A stretch of DNA of 22,952 bases. Source: a bacterium. GTDB taxonomy: Bacteria > UBP15 > UBA6099 > JAJRTR01. Location: contig JAJRTR010000033.1 of the NCBI GenBank assembly GCA_024278215.1, positions 1-22,952 of the forward strand. The letters are read 5' to 3'. This document shows, piece by piece, positions 16,012-22,465 of this stretch (the stretch's first letter is position 1; the number at the start of each line of letters is the position of its first letter). The notes beneath the pieces were generated by a model. That model was not told where the DNA came from. It saw nothing but the letters and a program-made list of their open reading frames with translations, and did no database searches. Position numbers and translations under genes: made by a program.

Positions 16012-16745
16012 AAATAGACATATCAGCTTATGACGAAATAATTCCCAAAGCAATAAATTATTTTTGGGATGCACGCGCAAAGGCCGCCGCAAAACAAAAA
16101 AAGAAAGGAAAATCCGACCAGGGGAATCGAGCAGGTGTAACATCCGGCAAGAACATGGATGTTTTTGTCTCTATGATGCGCGATATTATTATTGCAAACG
16201 GATTGAAAAATGCGGATATCCATATCGACGGAAGAATAAATCTTACCCTTCCGGGTTATTATCGCCCTACGAAAAATTGGGATTTGCTTGTAGTTAGTCG
16301 AGGTAAGTTGATAGCGGCTATAGAATTCAAATCGCAAGTCGGCCCATCTTTCGGCAATAACTTCAATAATAGAGTAGAAGAAGCCGTGGGTAACGCAGTC
16401 GATATTAACACCGCTTTCAGGGAAGGCGCGTTCGGAGAATCGAGCAAACCTTTTGTCGGTTATTTCTTTGTACTCGAAGATTGCGAAGCTTCTTCCCGGC
16501 CTGTGAAGTTTTCTTCTCCACATTTTCCGGCAATAAAAGAATTCAACAATACGTGTTATGCGCAGATGTACGAGATATTCTGTAGACGGCTTATACAGGA
16601 AAGATGGTATGACTCTGCTGCACTGCTCCTGACCGACAGAACACAAAAGGAAGACGGTCATTATCGCACTCTGAGCCGGATGACGGACCCGCGAAGATTC
16701 GCAGGTGCGCTCGCGGGGAAAATTGTGTCTCTCGCGCTGGAATGA
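16008..16745 (+). CDS. Type II restriction endonuclease, PaeR7I/XhoI family
   Basis: Predicted type II endonuclease of the PaeR7I/XhoI family, whose founding members cut at CTCGAG. I recognise the family from the conserved block around residues 80-125 (YRPTKNWDLLVVS, AAIEFKSQVG, PSFGNNFNNR) and from YEIFCRRLIQERWYDSA further on. The PD-(D/E)xK catalytic residues are visible as D92 and E106-x-K108. I set the start at the ATG at 16008, which overlaps the methyltransferase stop and gives 245 residues, the usual length of XhoI and PaeR7I; an in-frame ATG at 15990 would add six residues. The gene has no promoter of its own that I can see. Recognition of CTCGAG is inferred from the family and is not proven. 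At least nine CTCGAG sites occur in this window, for example at 53, 8979, 9159, 11372 and 15217, so protection by the partner methyltransferase would be needed. Confidence 0.88.
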   Translation: MKIDISAYDEIIPKAINYFWDARAKAAAKQKKKGKSDQGNRAGVTSGKNMDVFVSMMRDIIIANGLKNADIHIDGRINLTLPGYYRPTKNWDLLVVSRGKLIAAIEFKSQVGPSFGNNFNNRVEEAVGNAVDINTAFREGAFGESSKPFVGYFFVLEDCEASSRPVKFSSPHFPAIKEFNNTCYAQMYEIFCRRLIQERWYDSAALLLTDRTQKEDGHYRTLSRMTDPRRFAGALAGKIVSLALE

Positions 16746-16878
16746 TTCCCAATTAGAATTCTGTTTTTTATCCCACATCTTTCGGGTGTCAAGTCTCGGG
16801 CGAGGTGTAGCCGCTTACGGCGAAATAAGAGCATGAATATCGTGTTCAATTGTTGCGGTGTCGACTATGGGAAGGTGG
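16746..16878. other. Short convergent spacer with no recognisable feature
   Basis: 133 bp between the endonuclease stop and the diguanylate cyclase stop. I see no convincing terminator hairpin, repeat or short gene. Confidence 0.5.
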
Positions 16879-18579
16879 TTACGAAGCAACTTTATTTCTG
16901 CCGGATTCTTTAGCGCGGTAGAGTGCCTCGTCGGCCATTTTGATGAGTTCTTCTTTGGTTTTCGTGGGTGGCATTTCACCGACGCCGAGGCTGACGGTGA
17001 CATGCAGGGGTTCGAGGTTGTTGAACTCGAATGTGTGTTCGGCAATAGCTCGCCTGATGCGTTCGGCGACGGCGAGAGCGCCGTTTTTATCGGTCTCGGG
17101 CATTACCACGACGAATTCCTCGCCTCCATAGCGAGCAATAATATCTGTTGTGCGTAGTGCGCCCTGTGCTATTATCGCCAGTTCCTTCAATACGGCATCG
17201 CCGATGGGATGTCCATAAGTATCGTTGAAACTTTTGAAATGATCGATGTCGAAAATTGTGATGGAAAGCGGTCTCTTGTAGCGTCTGGCGCGCCGGATTT
17301 CGCGGTCCATCGTAATTTGAAAATAGCGATGGTTGAATAGCCCGGTGAGGCCGTCGGTGTCCGCGAGTTCCTGGAGTTTGGCGCGGAGCGTGAGGTTCTC
17401 GATGGCGATTGCCAGGTGGCTGCCGAGCATGCGGACTTCATCCATGCAGTCGGAGTTCAGTTCGCCCTCGGACTCGCTCGATATCACGATCATGCCGGAA
17501 GTGCCGTGTTTGCCGCCGCTTAGCGACTCGATGGCGAGCAGCGCGGGTTTGCCGCCCGGCACTATGAGAAAGGAGTCGGGGAGTTCTTCCTTGTTTCCGG
17601 CTGTCCATATCTTTTGAAATGTCTCGGATTCGCCGCCTTCATCGAAAAATGTGTCGATAAGCGGGTGATTGAATGGAATCTCTTTCTGCTCGATGTCGCC
17701 ATCTATAAATTCGTTGTAAAGGATAGAACGCCTGTTTTTTTTGTCGAGCGTTACGATTGCGACATGGTCGACATCCAGAAGGTCTTTCGAGTAACGTGTG
17801 AACAGGAGGATAGTTTCTTCGATAGTATCCTGTGCGTTGAGTTCCTTTGCGAAGTCGATGTGGGAGCGTCTTCTCAAGGTGGTTTCCTGCTGAATGCGGA
17901 GCAGGCGCGCGTTTTCGTCCTTCTGGTATTCCGCGAAGTGTTTTTCTTCGATGATGCGTCCGATATTTTCCTCGAGTTGGCCGTGCAGTTTTTCTATTTC
18001 ATCTTTCTGGCTTTCGATATTGAGGCGTATGCGCTTTTCGTTTTCCTCGAGCGTGGCGAGCACAAGGTAGGTGAGGAACATGAAGCCGAGCCGCAGGGCG
18101 AAGTCGCCGACAAAGAGTTGTTCGCTGTTGGCGAGATAGAGCAGCATGTACAAAATGCCGGCTGAGAATGTGACCACAGCGCCGCCGAGCATGCCGAAAT
18201 AAAATGTTTCTATCGCGATGAGCAGGTAATAGGCGAGATAGAAATTGCTCTGGCACACGCCGGTGGTCCGGATCAGGAGTGTTATGAAAATCACGTCGAG
18301 GAATATCACTGCCTGGTAGATTATCTTTGTGCGTTCAGGATATTTTTTTGCGGCGACCATGAAGGCGACCGAATAGGCGATTATCCATATAAAGAGGGGC
18401 AGAACACCGGCAACGAGTGTCGATCTCTTCTCGGCGAGATATTCCATTTGCTGGTAGGTTGCCACTGTCCAGAGCGCAATACCGATAATCAGAAAGACTT
18501 TAGGCATGAAAAAGAAGCGTCTGTGGTCGGCGGTCAGTTCGCCGGTCTTGAAGATGTATTTTGCTTCCCTGATGTCCAT
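16879..18579 (-). CDS. Membrane-bound GAF-GGDEF diguanylate cyclase
   Basis: Makes the second messenger cyclic di-GMP from two GTP. The 566-residue protein starts with five or six membrane helices (about residues 25-175), continues through a coiled-coil segment rich in Glu and Lys, then a GAF-like sensor region (about 240-395, opening RRRSHIDFAKELNAQDTIEE), and ends in a GGDEF domain from about 405 (DTDGLTGLFNHRYF). The active-site motif is RYGGEEF with GGEEF at 485-489, a catalytically competent variant, and an inhibitory I-site RTTD at 476-479 lies five residues before RY-GG as expected, so product feedback is predicted. No EAL or HD-GYP domain is present. The ATG at 18579 has only a weak upstream site (GGAC). 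The signal sensed is unknown. The neighbouring polysaccharide-export gene is a plausible downstream target of c-di-GMP control, though this is inference. Confidence 0.92.
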   Translation of the reverse strand: MDIREAKYIFKTGELTADHRRFFFMPKVFLIIGIALWTVATYQQMEYLAEKRSTLVAGVLPLFIWIIAYSVAFMVAAKKYPERTKIIYQAVIFLDVIFITLLIRTTGVCQSNFYLAYYLLIAIETFYFGMLGGAVVTFSAGILYMLLYLANSEQLFVGDFALRLGFMFLTYLVLATLEENEKRIRLNIESQKDEIEKLHGQLEENIGRIIEEKHFAEYQKDENARLLRIQQETTLRRRSHIDFAKELNAQDTIEETILLFTRYSKDLLDVDHVAIVTLDKKNRRSILYNEFIDGDIEQKEIPFNHPLIDTFFDEGGESETFQKIWTAGNKEELPDSFLIVPGGKPALLAIESLSGGKHGTSGMIVISSESEGELNSDCMDEVRMLGSHLAIAIENLTLRAKLQELADTDGLTGLFNHRYFQITMDREIRRARRYKRPLSITIFDIDHFKSFNDTYGHPIGDAVLKELAIIAQGALRTTDIIARYGGEEFVVVMPETDKNGALAVAERIRRAIAEHTFEFNNLEPLHVTVSLGVGEMPPTKTKEELIKMADEALYRAKESGRNKVAS

Positions 18580-18705
18580 AATGTCATGTCCGCAGATATA
18601 TTCCCGGTTTATTAAGTTGATATGTCCTCCAGCCGGTCTATAAATCCGGTTGGAAGGCTCTTGATTTCCGCATTAATAATATTCTTTCTATTTCCCCTTG
18701 GCGCG

Positions 18706-19536
18706 TCAAAAGAAATCGAAATTTCTTTTTTCGTAATACAGTTTCTGGTCTTTCGCCTGTGTTGTTCCGTAAGGTTTGCGCGGTATCTCAGTTGAATCGC
18801 TGTAGCACATGGTGCCGCCGTCCTCCCTGAAGTAATATATCAGGGGCAGATATTCATCATTTTCCTTTGCGGCGGGATTGACGAGATAGGCTGTGTTCGC
18901 CTGTATGTTGTAAAATATCTCGGAAAGGGACAGGCCGCTGAACATCGGTTTGAATGATTTGATAAAATCCGCGATAAGATTGAATAGTGCGCGGCGGTTG
19001 CCTGACGCTTTTTCAGGTTTTGCCGCTATCAGGCCGTGTGTGTTCATGTTCCAGGAACCTTTGGGTTCTTTTTCCACGATGGGATCGGTCTTGAAGAGCG
19101 CTTTGCACTGGAGGTTGAACCAGTTGTCGGGTTTGAAGAGACAGCCGCGCACAAAAATGTGGTCTTCTTTCTCTTCATAGGTGATCGTGATGCCGGTGGG
19201 CATATGCGTGTCGGCGATCTGGTATGGGTTCTTCCAGCGGCCCACATATCCGAGATCGACTTTCTTGCAGGAAAATTTTTCGATCCTGTGAATACATTCT
19301 TTTATTACCTCGTAATGCGTCGGCTGGGTTACGTCTTCTCTTATTTCTTTGAACTTGTCCAGGTCCCATGCTGATTCGTTATATATTACGCGACCGTATT
19401 TACTGATCTTGTCGGAATGCGCGACCGCTTCGCGAACGTCCCCAAGGTATATGTGCATAAATGCAACGGACTCGTCGATAAAGTGTGCGAATCCTTCTTC
19501 ATCTGTCGTATATGTTTCCCAGTATAGTCGGTCCAT
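18706..19536 (-). CDS. Conserved-looking hypothetical protein, function unknown
   Basis: I do not recognise this 276-residue protein. It has no signal peptide or membrane helix and is rich in aromatic and charged residues, so it is probably cytoplasmic and globular. Visible landmarks are an N-terminal acidic start (MDRLYWETYTTDEEGFAHF), a central beta-like segment (TGITITYEEKEDHIFVRGC), four or so dispersed cysteines, and a C-terminal part mentioning YLPLIYYFREDGGTMCYSD. The ATG at 19536 is well supported by AGAGGAG 8 nt upstream. A TATAAT-type -10 lies about 50 bp upstream on this strand (19585-19590), inside a pair of 8-bp inverted repeats. The diguanylate cyclase gene follows 126 bp downstream on the same strand, so shared transcription is possible but not close coupling. 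Confidence 0.65.
   Translation of the reverse strand: MDRLYWETYTTDEEGFAHFIDESVAFMHIYLGDVREAVAHSDKISKYGRVIYNESAWDLDKFKEIREDVTQPTHYEVIKECIHRIEKFSCKKVDLGYVGRWKNPYQIADTHMPTGITITYEEKEDHIFVRGCLFKPDNWFNLQCKALFKTDPIVEKEPKGSWNMNTHGLIAAKPEKASGNRRALFNLIADFIKSFKPMFSGLSLSEIFYNIQANTAYLVNPAAKENDEYLPLIYYFREDGGTMCYSDSTEIPRKPYGTTQAKDQKLYYEKRNFDFF
18708..18729 (-). terminator. UUCG-capped hairpin at the 3' end of the hypothetical gene
   Basis: On the minus strand AAAAGAAAT and ATTTCTTTT form a perfect 9-bp stem around a TTCG tetraloop, overlapping the last codons and the stop of the hypothetical gene. The stem is nearly all A/T and is not followed by a T-run beyond it, so it is a weak terminator candidate or an mRNA 3'-end stabiliser. 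Confidence 0.3.
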
Positions 19537-19552
19537 AGTGGTCTCCTCTTGT

Positions 19553-19624
19553 GATCGCAGTTTTTTTCGAAGTTTTGTTGTACTATTATACTTAAAAATC
19601 TATTTTTTAGTATTATCTGCGATC
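19553..19624. repeat. 8-bp inverted repeats flanking the hypothetical gene promoter
   Basis: GATCGCAG at 19553-19560 and CTGCGATC at 19617-19624 are exact inverted copies separated by 56 bp, with the minus-strand -10 candidate (19585-19590) between them. They could be paired operator half-sites or, in the transcript, the base of a leader stem-loop. Confidence 0.35.
19585..19590 (-). promoter_or_regulatory. -10 element for the hypothetical gene
   Basis: TATAAT on the minus strand, about 50 bp upstream of the ATG at 19536. No good -35 is seen 17 bp further up, so activation by a regulator is possible. Confidence 0.35.
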
Positions 19625-19779
19625 TTAAATCCTGCAAACTTCAAAACCGGACTCCGCTCTGCCGGTCGACACGCATCCTTCCTTTTCTTTTTTGCGTTGC
19701 TTTTCGGCACGGACATATATTCCGGGCAAGATCCGATACCGCTTCTCTTTTGCTTAATAATATCCATTTTTCTTATATA

Positions 19780-20997
19780 ATGTTTTTTATGTTGCTTAAA
19801 AAAATCGGATTTCTTTTTCCACTGTCGGAACTTGCCGTTATTATTATGTGCATATCTTTATCGCAGGTGAATTCATCTGCCCGGGATGCACGCGATGTTT
19901 TCGGTATTTCCGGCTCGATTACAGAAGTCCGGGTCTCCCCGGCCGGAACCTGCCGGGTGGTTGCCGGTCTCGGCTATCGCGACTCGGCTATTCCCGGCGC
20001 GACACTGCGTGTTGTCAGGAACGGACGCGAGATCGGCAGCGTCACACTTGACGAATCCGGGGCGGACACCTCGACGGGGATTTTTCATGCCGCTTGCGAA
20101 GGGTGCAGGCCCAAGGTGAAAGATAATGTTGTTATCACGGAATCTGTGCCGAAGCCTATGTTGCCCGAAATAATACTGCCTCCCGGAGACAGGGAAAAGA
20201 AGAAGCCGGAACTCCAACCCCCCGACGATAACTACAGAGCCCTCAGAGAGATATTCAAGGCTTTTCTCGCGGGTAGCCCACCGCAGCCGCCCGGTTACCC
20301 GCCGTCTGCAAATGGTAATACCGCCGACACAGAATGTCCCGGTAACATCTCCGCATTCGGTGATCCGGATGCCGATGTCGAGTCCGACATGTTTCTGAAA
20401 CCTGGTGATTATATCGTCATATCCAGCGATGTCGATCAGGAAAAGGAATGTGCGATTGTTGATAAGAACGGATATGTCGAATCAAAATATACCGGCAGAA
20501 TACAAGTAGCGGGACGCACAATCGCTCAAATCGAAAGGAAAATATTTCTCGAAAAGCCTGCCGCGGTCGCCGGCTTCGACATCTCTATCATCCCGCGCCG
20601 CAGCATGAGGATCGATAATCCCGGTGGCACGACAATTACCGTGCATCTCATGGGCGTTTTTTCACCGACGGGGGATTGCCTTCTGAAAAACAGTGCAAGA
20701 ATGGAGGAGGTAACAGATGAATGCGGCGTGCCGCTTCCGGGATTCACAGGCCGCGCCCTGCTTGTCCGGTTCGCCCCCGGCGGCGGCAGCCTGCTGAGGT
20801 CGCGCGAACTTTCCATCCCTGTTGCTTCACCAGCACCTGCCGTACCTATGCAAGTTGCCGCACAGGATACACCTGCCACCGATGTCTCTCCCGAACTCCG
20901 TGACGGCGACATAATCTTTTTCCCCGCCTCCGGCCAACACCGCCGCGACTTCATCAACGAAGTGTTGCCATACCTGACGGCTCCCGCCGCCAGGTAA
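19780..20997 (+). CDS. Wza-like polysaccharide export protein (Poly_export/SLBB), atypical and unaccompanied
   Basis: Predicted periplasmic or outer-membrane polysaccharide-export component. From ATG 19780 it has 405 residues; ATG 19789 is equally possible and the TTG at 19750 is not needed. The N-terminus has a hydrophobic segment (LAVIIMCISL) consistent with a signal peptide. A beta domain with IPGATLRVVRNGREIGSVTL and a CEGC pair follows, then a Pro-rich linker (about residues 145-195). The Poly_export-type domain is the clearest part: FLKPGDYIVISS, IVDKNGYVES, TGRIQVAGRTIAQIERKIF. An SLBB-like region (ITVHLMGVFSPTGDCLL and after) and a final GDIIFFPASG segment close the protein. There is no lipobox at a position typical of Wza, and no Wzc, glycosyltransferase or other capsule gene is beside it. 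No ribosome-binding site is evident. It is transcribed divergently from the hypothetical gene. Confidence 0.65.
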   Translation: MFFMLLKKIGFLFPLSELAVIIMCISLSQVNSSARDARDVFGISGSITEVRVSPAGTCRVVAGLGYRDSAIPGATLRVVRNGREIGSVTLDESGADTSTGIFHAACEGCRPKVKDNVVITESVPKPMLPEIILPPGDREKKKPELQPPDDNYRALREIFKAFLAGSPPQPPGYPPSANGNTADTECPGNISAFGDPDADVESDMFLKPGDYIVISSDVDQEKECAIVDKNGYVESKYTGRIQVAGRTIAQIERKIFLEKPAAVAGFDISIIPRRSMRIDNPGGTTITVHLMGVFSPTGDCLLKNSARMEEVTDECGVPLPGFTGRALLVRFAPGGGSLLRSRELSIPVASPAPAVPMQVAAQDTPATDVSPELRDGDIIFFPASGQHRRDFINEVLPYLTAPAAR

Positions 20998-21048
20998 GAT
21001 TATCTCAACGGCTCTGTCTCGGAATCTGCAATGGAAACGAAAAGAATT

Positions 21049-21074
21049 CCCCGGACTTCCACCTCGGTCCGGGG
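21049..21074 (+). terminator. Strong GC hairpin after the export gene
   Basis: CCCCGGAC at 21049-21056 pairs perfectly with GTCCGGGG at 21067-21074 around a 10-nt loop, 51 bp after the stop. It lacks a T-run, so termination may be factor-assisted or the hairpin may protect the transcript end. Confidence 0.45.
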
Positions 21075-21145
21075 TTGTGACACAACATCTGTGCGCCGTG
21101 CACAAACTGTTTCTGTCCGGGCACGACAACAGCCTTGATACTATT

Positions 21146-21323
21146 GAGCCAACTGCAAAATTCTGATTCTGCTGCGGTCGGCTGCTATTGTCCATAGCTG
21201 CGTTGTCGGCACAAAATCGTCCTCGACGTACTCTACAAGTACGCCTGCGGGGATTTTACACCTCCGCCTTGCTCTGAACAATTTCGCTCGACCTCGCTAC
21301 TAACATAATTTTGCAATTGGCTC
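21146..21323. mobile_element. 178-bp MITE-like palindromic element with 17-bp terminal inverted repeats
   Basis: The left end GAGCCAACTGCAAAATT (21146-21162) and the right end, which reads as GAGCCAATTGCAAAATT on the minus strand (21307-21323), match at 16 of 17 positions. TATT flanks both ends (21142-21145 and 21324-21327), consistent with a 4-bp target duplication. The interior holds a nested palindrome: CGTACT (21227-21232), a 5-nt loop and AGTACG (21238-21243), bracketed by AAAATC and GATTTT. No ORF of meaningful length lies inside, so it would be non-autonomous, mobilised by a transposase elsewhere. I see only this one copy in the window. A structured RNA or a REP/BIME-like repeat is the alternative. 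Confidence 0.6.
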
Positions 21324-21377
21324 TATTCTATAGAGGGATCGCCGGATCACGCAAAAAAGAAACTGGATTCCCGCTTT

Positions 21378-21398
21378 TGCAGATATACAATAACTGCA
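21378..21398. promoter_or_regulatory. 21-bp operator-like dyad upstream of the MerR-type gene
   Basis: TGCAG and CTGCA at the ends, with TAT and ATA inside, form a dyad with 8 symmetric pairs about a 3- to 5-bp centre. It lies about 50 bp before the -35 of the downstream gene, so it could be a regulator site, perhaps an autoregulatory one. This is a positional inference. Confidence 0.25.
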
Positions 21399-21448
21399 AT
21401 AATACGGAGTGCAAAACGAATCTTCCAAATATGGGAAAATACCTGTTT

Positions 21449-21477
21449 TTGACACTGCTGAAAAGCTGTGCAATAAT
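21449..21477 (+). promoter_or_regulatory. Sigma70-type promoter of the MerR/coiled-coil gene
   Basis: TTGACA at 21449-21454 (perfect -35), a 17-bp spacer, and AATAAT at 21472-21477 (5 of 6). The transcript would start near 21485, about 54 nt before the TTG start. Confidence 0.55.
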
Positions 21478-21538
21478 AATTAGTATTTCAGGACAATATT
21501 ATATAAAAATACATTCAGATTAGCCGGGGTGAAACAGT

Positions 21539-22465
21539 TTGGCCAGACTTCTCACATTAAAGGAAATTGCGAAAGAACTGGAAGTCCCTGAAAGTTCGTT
21601 GCGTAAATACCGCGAGATATTCAGTCCGTTTATCCCCTCTGTCGGCACAGGCCGCTCCCGCAGATACAGGGCGGAGGCGAAGGAAGTGCTCAAAGATATC
21701 CGCGAAATGCGCGAGGAAATGCACATGCCCTGGGACGCTATCTCGGAACAGCTCGGCGAAAAATATCCCATCGACGGCACGCCGCCGCAGGATGACATGC
21801 GGCAACAATGCCCGCCGCCGTTCACGCCGCAGGCGCAACAACCGCCGGTCGCGAATCAGCAGGATGCAATGCAGTTTCCGCTCCCCGCGCCGCAACAAAA
21901 TATGCAGCAGAGTCTCCAGCAACAGCAACAGTCTGTGGCAACCATGGCGGGAGGGTACCTCAAGAAGATGGCCGCCATGAGCGAGAAACAGATGATGATT
22001 ATCAACGCCATGGCGCTTGAACTCATGAGTTCCATCGAAGACATACGCGCCGAGGCGCGCGCCGAAACCGAAAAGATACAGAGAAGCATGAACAGGGCCA
22101 TCGAGGGTCTGGCGTCGAACGTGGCTACGCTGAGCAGGCAGGAGCGTGCGCTGCTTCGTGAGATACAGGGAAAACTCGACAGTGTCGACAAGTCGATAAA
22201 CAGGATAACTGCAAACGCAACGCCGTCGAATGAGGCCGATATCGACAGGGTCAAAAAGTCGGTGAAAGCGGTCCAGCAGAAACTCAAACAACGCGAGCAG
22301 ACACTTCAGGAATATAAGAAATCATTCGAGATATTGAAAAAGGAAAACAGTGAATTGAGGGAGTTCAAGCAAAGGCACCTCGATAGCGCGGAGGACCGCA
22401 TCCGCGAGGTCAAGGCATCGAAACATTCTTCGACTTTTAAGCGGATTCTCGGTTTTAAACCGTGA
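21539..22465 (+). CDS. MerR-type HTH protein with Gln/Pro-rich linker and long coiled coil (RacA-like architecture)
   Basis: Predicted DNA-binding protein of 308 residues. Residues 1-75 form a MerR-type winged helix (LLTLKEIAKELEVPESSLRKY, then RSRRYRAEAKEVLKDI); residues about 80-135 are rich in Pro and Gln; residues about 140-300 are heptad-like and charged, a long coiled coil. The HTH-plus-coiled-coil layout recalls RacA of Bacillus and plasmid KfrA-type proteins, which organise DNA, but I see no residue-level match and do not assign that role. There is no effector-binding domain or metal-binding cysteine set as in classical MerR sensors. The TTG start is supported by GGGGTGA at 21526-21532 and by the HTH beginning immediately after it; the first in-frame ATG would remove most of the HTH. 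The 3' end overlaps the cmk stop on the opposite strand by 11 bp. Confidence 0.75.
   Translation: MARLLTLKEIAKELEVPESSLRKYREIFSPFIPSVGTGRSRRYRAEAKEVLKDIREMREEMHMPWDAISEQLGEKYPIDGTPPQDDMRQQCPPPFTPQAQQPPVANQQDAMQFPLPAPQQNMQQSLQQQQQSVATMAGGYLKKMAAMSEKQMMIINAMALELMSSIEDIRAEARAETEKIQRSMNRAIEGLASNVATLSRQERALLREIQGKLDSVDKSINRITANATPSNEADIDRVKKSVKAVQQKLKQREQTLQEYKKSFEILKKENSELREFKQRHLDSAEDRIREVKASKHSSTFKRILGFKP

Larger units (their letters stand above)
20998..21538. other. Gene-free stretch between the export gene and the MerR-type gene
   Basis: 541 bp without a convincing gene. It holds a GC hairpin, the MITE-like element, an operator-like dyad and the promoter listed separately. The remaining parts (21075-21145 and 21328-21377) show nothing further that I can support. 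Confidence 0.6.

Noticed and set aside
18629-18653. CCAGCCGG/CCGGTTGG inverted repeat upstream of the diguanylate cyclase as a terminator
   Set aside because: It has a mismatch on the minus strand and no following T-run, so it does not support termination in either direction.
19349-19780. 143-codon plus-strand frame upstream of the export gene
   Set aside because: It overlaps the 5' end and promoter of the well-supported minus-strand hypothetical gene and lacks a ribosome-binding site.
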